Shown: positions 6,765 through 12,974, numbered from the stretch's first letter. The stretch is DNA of 12,974 nt from Caryophanales bacterium UBA2289 (GCA_002345505.1 DDWJ01000033.1:1-12974); one strand, 5' to 3'. Notes: generated from the sequence alone by a model not told the origin. Numbers and translations are program-made.

Positions 6765-9464
6765 TTATTCGTTATCAAGACGTCTGATGAAGTCTACGCA
6801 TTGATTTAAGTTTAGTTTCTCGAATTCCATTTCCAGTTTTTCTTTATCATCGATGGCTTTTACTTCTAATTTCGCAACAACTTTACTTAAAAGGATTTTT
6901 TCTATGGCTTGGTCTTCAACGTTTTTATCTTTGAAGCAAGCTTTATAAATGTTTACGAAGTCTTCGATTTGTTTCAAGATACGGTTACCGAAAGAAATGT
7001 TAAATGGAGCTAAAAGTGTTTCAACATTTTTGATCAATTGGCTGTTTTCAGCGTCAAAATCGCCTTCTTTTTTTGCTTTTATGAAGAGTTCGTTAATTGT
7101 GTTGTAATCAAAATATCTTTGTGGGATTGGATCAGAATAGTTTCTTACCTTAGGAGCACGTTTTGTGAAGTTCATCGTATGAGCACGGTCATATACTTTA
7201 TCGGAAATTACGAAAGTTGATTCATCTCTATTGGCTGTACCGATAAACCAAACGTTGCTTGGAACTTTCAAAGTGTTGCTGTAATCTAAAGCAAGATATT
7301 CAGATTCTGTTTCGTTTTCTTTTTTTGTTAATTTAATGTTTACTAACTTGATATCTCTTTGACCTTCTTCATTTTCCATTAGAGAAAGGAAATCAGAGAA
7401 GTAATATTCAATTCTTGAAAGATTCATTTCATCAAGCAAAATAAAAGTGCAGATTTCTTTATTAAGCGCGGCTTTATATAAAGCGATAGTGAACTTCTTT
7501 GGTGTATACTTCATTGAGAATTCGTTGTAGTAACCTAGAAGTTCATTCTTGTCTTTCCAGGAAGATTCTACTTCCACGATTTCACAGTTTCCAAGAATCG
7601 CTTCAGAAAAGATTTTTGGCAAACTGGTTTTTCCGGTTCCTGACATACCTTGAAGGATGGATAATCTACTAGCACCTAGACCAGCAACGAAGGTTGCGAT
7701 ATCTTCAGGTGTGTATGATAAATGAAGGCGAGAATTTCTTGCATACTCCACTACAAAATTAACCAAATCATTTAAATCGGCTTTAGGAGCTTTAAATTTT
7801 TTGCGTCTTTCTAAATCTTGTTTGTATTCATCTGCTTTTGAATCTAGAAGAGTGAAAGCTGGACAAGGATCGAAGTTTTGATATAGGTCTTCGTCACTTT
7901 CTAGTCCATTACCATTTGAAGAATTGGCTGTACTGTTATTATTTCCATTATCTTCACCAGGAGCTTCAGGAGCGATTAAGATTACATCTTCTTGATCAAA
8001 TGCTTTTCTAATGAACATGATAACTAAGACAGTTACTGAGGCAATTAGAGCGTAAATTGCATCAGTTGTAATGGTGTAATCATACACGTAACTGCTTGGG
8101 AGATTAACCCCATAATAATCAAAGATGTCCATGATTACCGCTTGATCGATTTCTTTAGCTATTTGGAAGTAATATCCTGAGATAGCTATTATGAAAACAA
8201 AGAAAACATTTATACTAGTTACGGTTTTGACTATCGTACTAAACTGTTTATATTTCGATAAGTAGCTCGATATAGCCACAACCAAACTAACGCCAACAGT
8301 TATCAACATTACCACCAAAACAAAAGCGACCATATGGTAACCTTTATCTAGATTTGCGTAATCTTTTAAGATATCAAAGCCTGTCAAACTTACATTATCT
8401 TCATAAGAGTTAGCGGTGATATTAATTTTAATGATTGGTAAGAATAACATTAGAATGCTGACAGCACTTAGTAATATCGTATAGAATAATGATTCAATAT
8501 TTGCAAATTTAACTCTTGTTTCTGGAGTTGTGATTTGATAATATGCGCTGAATTTACCTCTAAAGATTGCATGAGCGAACACTACAACTATCATTAACAA
8601 TAACGGTATATAGGCTATTGTAGAAACTATTTCATTGGTTAACGTATAATAGATATTTACACCAACACCGGTTAGAAAGAATGTGAGTGATGCTATAAAG
8701 GTTGAGGTTACCAAAGTCTTTGATTCCTTAATGAACTTTTCCTTATCAAAGAAGTAATGTGAAAGACTATTGGCAAAATAGAACAAGATATATAATAAGA
8801 TAGCAAAGCTAACAAAGAAATAAATTAAACTGATTAAGTTTGTATCGCCAGATAGTAGAACCTTGATTAAGACAGCGTTATATGTATCTCCTACTTCTTC
8901 TAAAGAAAATAAAGGAATGATGAATGTTGTTAGAAATACAACTATTGAGATAATATCTATAATCAAAACCGTCAATGGAATTTTAGTTTTACTTAAGTCA
9001 ATCTCTCTTTTGGTTTTAACAATTTCTTCAGATTGCAAGATGAATTTATTTCTGTATATGATTAGAACGAAAGCTCCAATTAATAATATAATGTTGACTA
9101 TCGTCAAGATTAAAGCAAATGTAGCTAAGTATTGAAATAAGACCTGGAAAATTATTAAAGTCAATCCGAAGACAAATAAATATATTCCAGCAGTCAAGTA
9201 ACCCCAGTTATTCTTTTTGAAAAAACTAATACCACTAAGAGGAATAATTAAAATTAACAGATAAAATGCCATCGTCATTATAAAGGCAAATAGGTTTAGC
9301 GTCCCTCCGCTAGAAAGACCATCGGCTAGAGTCCAAAAGTCATAAAATCGATATGGAGACACCAAATTTATTGATAAAATCCATAAGTTTAACAAAAACA
9401 CAACTAACATTATGCCTATAATAACTACGCCGGTAAACCATGGTTTTTTAAATAGTTTTTTCAT
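6765..9464 (-). CDS. Membrane-anchored McrB-like AAA+ ATPase (12 TM helices plus AAA+ motor)
   Basis: The 899-residue protein has two halves. Residues 1-490 contain about 12 hydrophobic helices (near 11-33, 57-81, 88-110, 115-137, 163-187, 209-231, 251-273, 283-301, 324-346, 377-399, 415-436, 467-485). A polar Asn/Ser/Gly-rich linker (500-525) leads to a cytoplasmic AAA+ domain (about 565-899). The motor shows Walker A GMSGTGKT (606-613), the McrB-style Walker B block LLDEMNLSRIEYYFSDFLSLME, sensor GTANRDEST (742-750) and a possible arginine finger, YDR (758-760). McrB-like proteins are hexameric NTPases that drive a McrC-type partner; the next gene fits that role and starts one base after this stop. 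Fusion to a large membrane domain is unusual, because classical McrB carries a DNA-binding N-terminus. The start has an AAGGGG site and a strong promoter upstream. The family call is firm at the AAA+ level; function in defence is inference. Confidence 0.85.
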   Translation of the reverse strand: MKKLFKKPWFTGVVIIGIMLVVFLLNLWILSINLVSPYRFYDFWTLADGLSSGGTLNLFAFIMTMAFYLLILIIPLSGISFFKKNNWGYLTAGIYLFVFGLTLIIFQVLFQYLATFALILTIVNIILLIGAFVLIIYRNKFILQSEEIVKTKREIDLSKTKIPLTVLIIDIISIVVFLTTFIIPLFSLEEVGDTYNAVLIKVLLSGDTNLISLIYFFVSFAILLYILFYFANSLSHYFFDKEKFIKESKTLVTSTFIASLTFFLTGVGVNIYYTLTNEIVSTIAYIPLLLMIVVVFAHAIFRGKFSAYYQITTPETRVKFANIESLFYTILLSAVSILMLFLPIIKINITANSYEDNVSLTGFDILKDYANLDKGYHMVAFVLVVMLITVGVSLVVAISSYLSKYKQFSTIVKTVTSINVFFVFIIAISGYYFQIAKEIDQAVIMDIFDYYGVNLPSSYVYDYTITTDAIYALIASVTVLVIMFIRKAFDQEDVILIAPEAPGEDNGNNNSTANSSNGNGLESDEDLYQNFDPCPAFTLLDSKADEYKQDLERRKKFKAPKADLNDLVNFVVEYARNSRLHLSYTPEDIATFVAGLGASRLSILQGMSGTGKTSLPKIFSEAILGNCEIVEVESSWKDKNELLGYYNEFSMKYTPKKFTIALYKAALNKEICTFILLDEMNLSRIEYYFSDFLSLMENEEGQRDIKLVNIKLTKKENETESEYLALDYSNTLKVPSNVWFIGTANRDESTFVISDKVYDRAHTMNFTKRAPKVRNYSDPIPQRYFDYNTINELFIKAKKEGDFDAENSQLIKNVETLLAPFNISFGNRILKQIEDFVNIYKACFKDKNVEDQAIEKILLSKVVAKLEVKAIDDKEKLEMEFEKLNLNQCVDFIRRLDNE

Positions 9465-9544
9465 TATGATAATCCCCTTTAATCATTTTAGTATTTGTCT
9501 TTTTAAAATTCAAACCAAAAATTGATATGGTTTTATTGTCTTCA

Positions 9545-9572
9545 ATTATATCACAAAAACACCTTGTATCAA
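9545..9572 (-). promoter_or_regulatory. Promoter of the McrB-like operon
   Basis: On the minus strand TTGATA (9567-9572) is followed, after 16 bases, by TATAAT (9545-9550), which also carries the upstream TG of an extended -10 (TGATATAAT). This is the best-matching promoter in the window. It leaves a leader of about 75 bases before the ATG at 9464. Confidence 0.7.
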
Positions 9573-9617
9573 TAGACACAGTTTTGAAAAAGTATTGATA
9601 AAATCAATTATGAAGAA

Positions 9618-9655
9618 AATGAAAAGATGTCGGCAGATATTTCCCGACATCTATT
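9618..9655 (-). terminator. Rho-independent terminator after the 4-TM protein gene
   Basis: AGATGTCGG (9625-9633) pairs with CCGACATCT (9644-9652), a 9-bp GC-containing stem with a 10-base loop. Read on the minus strand it is followed by TTTTCATTTTC. It lies 29 bases after the stop of the 4-TM gene and upstream of the next operon's promoter, so it insulates the two units. Confidence 0.75.
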
Positions 9656-9680
9656 ATTTTGGTTTTGTAAAAATTAAGAT

Positions 9681-10484
9681 TTATTCTTTTACCCAAATTG
9701 GTACAGTAACACGTTGTTTATTAATTGAATAATCAGGATATAGATATACATATTCCTCTTTGACTGAACCTATCAATAGCTCGACTTTTATGAATGATGG
9801 TAATTCTAAATTGATGGCTTCTTGAAAATCATATTCCAAATCTAGGTAAAAGCCAGTTTGTTCGTAAAGTTTAAAACCTGCTTCACTTATGGAAAAGATT
9901 TCATTGTTTCCAAAGTAAACTGTCACTCCATCAATTTCAGCTGGATTAATACTATCGTCAAAATACATAAAACTAAGTGTGGCATGGTTTTCATTATCAA
10001 ACTCCAAGTTTAGGCCCCATAATTCTTCATTAGAATCTTCGACAGATATATATGTGATATGTGTGGTTCTTTCAACTTCGTGAGTTAAAAGATTATATGT
10101 TAAACCTGCCACTGATGTAACTATCGCTATAATTGTAGTAATCTTAATAGTTCTATTAAAAATCATTAGTGCTTTTAGATGAGAATCACTAGCAGTATAA
10201 CTTATTTTTTCATCATACATAAAACCTCCTACTATTCCTAGAGCAATAATTATTAATAGTAAGATCATTAGTATGATACCTGAAGGCGAGTCATATAATG
10301 GATATGAGATTAAAGCGACAATGAAGAAGATTAAAAATAAGAAGTTATAAGCAATAACTATAATTTTGTATTTCTTTGTATTGTGACCGATATATAGGTT
10401 ATATAAAGAGTAGATATAATATAAACCTAATAAACAAGCAAAAGGTAAAAGATAGACTACGATATCTGATGTTGTAACAAACAT
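9681..10484 (-). CDS. Four-TM membrane protein with extracellular C-terminal domain, unknown function
   Basis: I do not recognise the family of this 267-residue protein. It has four hydrophobic segments (about 8-31, 40-61, 67-88, 112-132). Lysines and arginines fall in the loop between helices 1 and 2 and near helix 4, which predicts both ends outside the cell. The soluble tail (about 135-267) is rich in acidic residues and alternating beta-type hydrophobics, so it is probably a small extracellular beta domain. It starts 15 bases after the stop of the membrane-anchored XRE regulator, with a GGGGG ribosome site, and ends before a strong terminator. The pair is therefore a two-gene operon. The context suggests a regulator with its membrane partner, possibly a signal-sensing or self-protection module; this is inference. 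Confidence 0.75.
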   Translation of the reverse strand: MFVTTSDIVVYLLPFACLLGLYYIYSLYNLYIGHNTKKYKIIVIAYNFLFLIFFIVALISYPLYDSPSGIILMILLLIIIALGIVGGFMYDEKISYTASDSHLKALMIFNRTIKITTIIAIVTSVAGLTYNLLTHEVERTTHITYISVEDSNEELWGLNLEFDNENHATLSFMYFDDSINPAEIDGVTVYFGNNEIFSISEAGFKLYEQTGFYLDLEYDFQEAINLELPSFIKVELLIGSVKEEYVYLYPDYSINKQRVTVPIWVKE

Positions 10485-10499
10485 TGTCTCATTCCCCCT

Positions 10500-10829
10500 T
10501 TACACAAAAACATTGACAATCCATTGAATTAAACCAAAAATTGTCGCACAACCAACTAAAACAGCAGGTACTGTCAAAAATGCTAGTGATAATTTATTGT
10601 TCTTTGGGTTTGTTTTATCAATAGATTTTATTTCAATATCCATTAATTCGTCTAGAGTAATGCTAAAAACCTCAGCGAGTTTTTTTGCATTGTATAAATC
10701 TGGTAAAGCTTCTGAACGTTCCCATTTGCTAATTGCTTGTCTGCTAACACCAATCAGTTCAGCTAGATCGTCTTGTGACATTGAAGCTTTCTTTCTAAGT
10801 GTTTGTAGTTTTAATCCAAAATATTCCAT
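10500..10829 (-). CDS. XRE-family transcriptional regulator with C-terminal membrane anchor
   Basis: This is a 109-residue protein. Residues 5-65 form a Cro/C1-type helix-turn-helix (LRKKASMSQDDLAELIGVSR, then QAISKWERSEALPDL), a classic Firmicutes XRE pattern. After a short polar linker a single hydrophobic helix (about 82-107) ends the protein, so the DNA-binding domain is probably held at the inner face of the membrane. The start has a perfect AGGAGG site. The gene is first in a two-gene operon with the 4-TM protein. A 15-base palindrome just downstream of the predicted promoter is a natural candidate for autoregulation. Family call is firm; the regulated genes are unknown. Confidence 0.9.
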   Translation of the reverse strand: MEYFGLKLQTLRKKASMSQDDLAELIGVSRQAISKWERSEALPDLYNAKKLAEVFSITLDELMDIEIKSIDKTNPKNNKLSLAFLTVPAVLVGCATIFGLIQWIVNVFV

Positions 10830-10902
10830 GAATAGTCCTCCTAATGCATTAATAGTACTATTTTAAGTTGTAAGGTTCAATAATACATTTATTTACAATC
10901 TC

Positions 10903-10917
10903 GCAACCATTGGTTGC
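10903..10917. promoter_or_regulatory. Palindromic operator candidate upstream of the XRE regulator
   Basis: GCAACCATTGGTTGC has 7-base arms around a single central base. It starts 9 bases after the extended -10 on the minus strand, that is, around +4 to +18 of the predicted transcript, where a repressor would block initiation or early elongation. A second, looser inverted repeat (TTGTAA at 10868-10873, TTACAA at 10893-10898) lies closer to the gene. Confidence 0.5.
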
Positions 10918-10926
10918 ATTATGAAA

Positions 10927-10955
10927 ATTATATCATAAAATAAATTTAACAAACC
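10927..10955 (-). promoter_or_regulatory. Extended -10 promoter of the XRE/4-TM operon
   Basis: The minus strand reads TGATATAAT (10927-10935), a perfect -10 with the TGn extension and a weak -35 (GGTTTG, about 17 bases upstream). It lies just past the terminator of the GFA gene. An alternative, TTGAAC with TACTAT at 17-base spacing, sits nearer the gene and is less convincing. Confidence 0.5.
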
Positions 10956-10988
10956 GATTAATAATAAAAAAACACCTAATTAGGTGTT
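10955..10988 (-). terminator. Rho-independent terminator of the GFA gene
   Basis: The perfect palindrome AACACCTAATTAGGTGTT (10971-10988) folds to a short hairpin and is followed on the minus strand by a run of seven or more T residues. The stop codon (10987-10989) overlaps the first arm, so the terminator begins within the gene end. Confidence 0.8.
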
Positions 10989-11397
10989 AACTTTCTTGTT
11001 TTAAAAACTCATCAAACTTAGGAACCGATTCGAGATTTAAATCCCAGTTTGCTTTATTTGCATAATAAATATGTCCTTGAGGTTTTATAAAAACATCACT
11101 ATCTAAACTGCCAGCAGGGACTACCAGTAATTTACCGTTCATTTGTATATTTGGTAAGGCTGATCCGCAGTTAGTGCAAAAACTTTTTATATGTCCTTCT
11201 GAACGATAATTGAAAGTTTTGACTTTTTCTTTACCTGATAACCATTTTAGTTTAGCGGTTGATGAAAATAGGTTTGCAGCGTGTGCTGAACCTGTATCCT
11301 TACGACACTTCTCACAATGACATAGATAGAAGTTCTCAAAGTCTCCTTCAACTTCAAAAGTTATTTCTCCACAAAGGCATGATCCAAAGTATTTCAT
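10987..11397 (-). CDS. GFA-family zinc-binding protein (CENP-V/GFA domain)
   Basis: This 136-residue single-domain protein shows the family's full set of zinc cysteines: CLC (C7, C9), CHCEKC (C26, C28, C31) and CTNC (C74, C77), the last within the typical FCTNCGSALP segment. Its length is normal. The family is named after glutathione-dependent formaldehyde-activating enzyme, but most members have no proven reaction, so formaldehyde chemistry should not be assumed. The start has an AAAGGA ribosome site. The gene has its own extended -10 promoter and a terminator that overlaps its stop, so it is monocistronic. It is probably an ordinary metabolic gene between the two XRE units. Confidence 0.9.
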   Translation of the reverse strand: MKYFGSCLCGEITFEVEGDFENFYLCHCEKCRKDTGSAHAANLFSSTAKLKWLSGKEKVKTFNYRSEGHIKSFCTNCGSALPNIQMNGKLLVVPAGSLDSDVFIKPQGHIYYANKANWDLNLESVPKFDEFLKQES

Positions 11398-11429
11398 ATG
11401 ATAGTTCCTTTCATTAGAGTCGTATTAAT

Positions 11430-11438
11430 ATTATATCA
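11430..11438 (-). promoter_or_regulatory. Extended -10 promoter of the GFA gene
   Basis: The minus strand reads TGATATAAT, about 33 bases upstream of the ATG at 11397. No good -35 is visible. It is identical over nine bases to the -10 regions at 1613, 9545 and 10927. Confidence 0.5.
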
Positions 11439-11562
11439 TATTTCTAAATATAGAAAGTTACTTCAATCATACATGTTTTGTTTTAAGAGTAGTTCTTCTA
11501 TAAAAGGCACATATTCAATGAATTTTACTTAGTTTCATAAAATTCGCTTTAAGATTTCTAAT

Positions 11563-12195
11563 CTACTCAAAAAATAGTGATAATTTCACATTAAGAAAGA
11601 TTGATATATTTGCCTTAATCTTTTGATCTTCCACTCTTCCTGTCAATCTTACATTAGGCTTAAATGCATTGTATACTTCGTCGACAATTATTTTGTCTAT
11701 ATGCATTTCTACTTTCCATATATTCGTCAAAACTTTTATTTCATGCCCCTTATAATGAGCAATAAAAATTACTTTTTGAAGTAACCAAGAATATATTATG
11801 AAGTAAATTAAAAAGCCAATGTTAGCTAATAAAAGAAAAAGAAAACCACCATTAGAAAATTCAAAATACATCAAAATAACATATATAAATAAGGCTAACC
11901 ATATTGAAGACTTTAATAGGTTGGAAGGACCTTTAAGAATCTTATAATCTATTCTATTTGATAGTGTCTCTGTTTTTTCTTCATTGCTTAAATCAATTGT
12001 AACCAATTTGTCGATAGTTAAATTATAAAATGAAGCAATATTAATTAAAGCGTCTAAATCAGGAACTGACTCACCCCGTTCCCATTTACTTATAACCTTA
12101 TCCGAATAGTTTAACTCATCCGCCAAATCCTTTTGAGTATAGTTGTTTAGCTTTCTCAAGAAAATTAGGTTTTTCATTAAAATATCTGAGTTCAT
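11563..12195 (-). CDS. XRE-family regulator with two TM helices and C-terminal beta domain
   Basis: This 210-residue protein starts with a Cro/C1-type helix-turn-helix (about 8-66; YTQKDLADELNYSDKVISKW, then ERGESVPDL). Two hydrophobic helices (about 96-113 and 116-138) form a hairpin, and a C-terminal cytoplasmic stretch (145-210) looks beta-rich (EMHIDKIIVDEV, NVRLTGRVEDQKIKANI). The C-terminus stops abruptly at LSLFFE, so the last domain may be shortened. I choose the ATG at 12195, about 10 bases after a GAGGAG site. A GTG at 12204 extends the frame by three codons but sits too close to that site. It is the second XRE protein with a membrane segment in the window, but the two share only the helix-turn-helix. 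The target is unknown; membrane sensing is inference. Confidence 0.82.
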   Translation of the reverse strand: MNSDILMKNLIFLRKLNNYTQKDLADELNYSDKVISKWERGESVPDLDALINIASFYNLTIDKLVTIDLSNEEKTETLSNRIDYKILKGPSNLLKSSIWLALFIYVILMYFEFSNGGFLFLLLANIGFLIYFIIYSWLLQKVIFIAHYKGHEIKVLTNIWKVEMHIDKIIVDEVYNAFKPNVRLTGRVEDQKIKANISIFLNVKLSLFFE

Positions 12196-12217
12196 TATCT
12201 TCACACTCCTCGTAAAC

Positions 12218-12246
12218 AGTATATATGTTATTCTTTAAAAAACCAA
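12218..12246 (-). promoter_or_regulatory. Putative promoter of the second XRE gene
   Basis: On the minus strand TTGGTT (12241-12246) and TATACT (12218-12223) are separated by 17 bases. The predicted transcript starts about 15 bases before the ATG at 12195. Both boxes depart from consensus, so the site is only plausible. Confidence 0.4.
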
Positions 12247-12285
12247 CTGAAATATACATATTTAGTCTCTCTGATTCATTAATTT

Positions 12286-12308
12286 GGATTCTACAAAATG
12301 TAGAATCC
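12286..12308. repeat. Perfect 10-bp inverted repeat between the GNAT and XRE genes
   Basis: GGATTCTACA (12286-12295) and TGTAGAATCC (12299-12308) are perfect inverted copies with a 3-base spacer. Neither strand has a strong T run after it (plus strand: ATCTTTTATTT), so it is a weak terminator candidate. It lies about 40 bases upstream of the putative -35 of the second XRE gene and could be an operator. Confidence 0.6.
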
Positions 12309-12382
12309 ATCTTTTATTTGTTACAATGACCTGTTTGTAGATATAATCTTTATTTTTAAAAAATCATATTATAATTGAGATT

Positions 12383-12865
12383 TTACGTTGCATTTTTAAT
12401 CATCCTAACAGTTTTCTTTGCATAGATTATTTTTGAATGTCCATCTTTTTTAAAACCTTCTGATTCATAAAAACCAATTGCTTTTTCATTACTTTCCAAA
12501 ACCCATAAAGTGATAATATTAAAATTAGATAGTTCTTTATAGCAAACTTTCATTAATGCTTTTCCTATACCCATATTTTTAAAATCATTTAAAATATAAA
12601 TCGCCATAATTTCTCCAGCATTCTTTAAATCTGTATCTCTAGATTCTAAATAACAAGCAAACCCGACAATTTTATGATCTACAATAGCTACATAGGTATT
12701 CTCAGGGTGTTCTTTTGCTAGTTTAACACTTCGTTCCAAACTAATCTTTTCCATGACTTCATTAGGAAAAAGACCGGTATAGGTCTCTATCCAACTTTTA
12801 TAATGTACATACCCTTTGCCTTCAGCATCTTGATAAGTTGCTTTTCTAATTTCTAGATCACCCAT
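12383..12865 (-). CDS. GNAT-family N-acetyltransferase
   Basis: The 160-residue product has the GNAT fold pattern. The N-terminal LEIRKATYQDAE strand and the WIETYTGLFP segment are common in this subgroup. The acetyl-CoA site is IYILNDFKNMGIGKALM (about 89-105, with the core N-M-G-I-G-K), followed by ITLWVLESNEKAIGFYESEG (118-137), a typical closing motif. It would transfer an acetyl group from acetyl-CoA to an amine on a small molecule or protein; the substrate cannot be read from the sequence. The start has a GGTGAG site. It lies 19 bases after the stop of the RelE-like toxin and probably shares its transcript. Some GNAT proteins are toxins, but the full-length, generic motif set here favours an ordinary enzyme. 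Confidence 0.88.
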   Translation of the reverse strand: MGDLEIRKATYQDAEGKGYVHYKSWIETYTGLFPNEVMEKISLERSVKLAKEHPENTYVAIVDHKIVGFACYLESRDTDLKNAGEIMAIYILNDFKNMGIGKALMKVCYKELSNFNIITLWVLESNEKAIGFYESEGFKKDGHSKIIYAKKTVRMIKNAT

Positions 12866-12884
12866 ATATTCTCACCAAATAGTT

Positions 12885-12974
12885 CTACTTATAAATATCT
12901 TTTCGATGACCAAATTCAATTAGCAGTATAATTAATTCATCATCAATAATATTTGCAAGAATTCTATAATTACC
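12885..12974 (-). CDS. RelE/ParE-type toxin, C-terminal fragment cut by window edge
   Basis: Reading inward from the right edge gives 29 residues and a TAG stop. The pattern GNYRILANIIDDELIILLIE, then FGHRKDIYK, matches the final strands of RelE/ParE-superfamily toxins, whose members usually end GDYRVIxxIxDDxxxVxVxxVGHRxxVY. RelE members cut mRNA at the ribosome and ParE members poison gyrase; this fragment cannot tell them apart. The start and the antitoxin gene, normally directly upstream, would lie beyond position 12974. The GNAT gene follows at 19 bases. The assignment rests on a short but distinctive motif. Confidence 0.75.
   Translation of the reverse strand, partial: GNYRILANIIDDELIILLIEFGHRKDIYK

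Noticed and set aside
8863..9135. 90-codon plus-strand frame
   Set aside because: It is antisense to the membrane part of the McrB-like gene; its hydrophobic look is a shadow of the real TM helices.
6765..9464. MoxR- or dynein-type AAA+ protein instead of McrB-like
   Set aside because: The Walker B block DEMNLSRIEYYFSDFLSLME and the adjacent DUF2357-like gene match the McrB branch better.
10597..10866. 89-codon plus-strand frame
   Set aside because: It is antisense to the XRE regulator and covers its promoter region; no ribosome site or family match.
11520..11545. 8-bp AT hairpin (GAATTTTA/TAAAATTC) after the second XRE gene
   Set aside because: The stem is almost all A/T, the loop is long and no T run follows on the minus strand, so I do not call it a terminator.
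12116..12310. 64-codon minus-strand frame upstream of the second XRE gene
   Set aside because: It overlaps 80 bases of the well-supported XRE start in another frame, has no ribosome site, begins in the inverted repeat, and matches no family I know.
651..12887. Mycoplasma-type genetic code (TGA = Trp)
   Set aside because: All genes are full length with TGG tryptophans and none is split by an in-frame TGA.

Overview
This AT-rich window (by eye roughly one third G+C) looks chromosomal and comes from a low-GC Firmicutes- or Acholeplasma/Izemoplasma-like bacterium. The reasons are the base composition, purine-rich Shine-Dalgarno sites (GGAGG, AGGAGG), YitT- and Maa-type genes, and SKWERxExxPDL-type XRE regulators. 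The standard genetic code fits: tryptophan is TGG and all genes read through at full length. However, none of the 12 visible stop codons is TGA. The exact taxon cannot be fixed from the sequence alone.

Left part (1-4042): a minus-strand pair encodes a YitT-family membrane protein and, 15 bases downstream, a maltose O-acetyltransferase-type enzyme cut by the window edge. A divergent intergenic region with back-to-back promoters separates this pair from a 784-residue U32-family protein (RlhA-like, probably an RNA hydroxylation protein) on the plus strand. A bidirectional hairpin terminator at about 4011-4037 ends this gene and the convergent operon.

Centre (4022-9572): a minus-strand operon of four genes starts from a good promoter at 9545-9572. 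In transcription order these are a 12-TM membrane protein fused to a McrB-like AAA+ motor, a DUF2357/McrC-like partner with C-terminal zinc ribbons (its ATG lies one base after the motor gene's stop), a hotdog-fold acyl-CoA thioesterase, and a small P-loop kinase-like protein. The first two genes are the most interesting content: they look like a membrane-anchored relative of McrBC-type restriction or defence systems, with no close, well-described counterpart known to me.

Right part (9600-12974): all genes are on the minus strand. A membrane-anchored XRE repressor sits 15 bases upstream of a 4-TM protein with an extracellular C-terminal domain. A 15-base palindrome lies just downstream of this pair's extended -10. 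A GFA-family zinc protein follows, with its own promoter and terminator. Next come a second XRE regulator with two TM helices, a GNAT acetyltransferase, and the C-terminal 29 residues of a RelE/ParE-type toxin at the window edge. These small regulatory and toxin genes beside the McrBC-like pair give an accessory or defence-flavoured neighbourhood.

Four promoters in the window share the same extended -10 nonamer TGATATAAT. No stretch over 300 bases lacks a gene; the longest intergenic gap is 216 bases (9465-9680), which holds a terminator and a promoter. I saw no tRNA, rRNA, CRISPR array, insertion sequence or attachment site.
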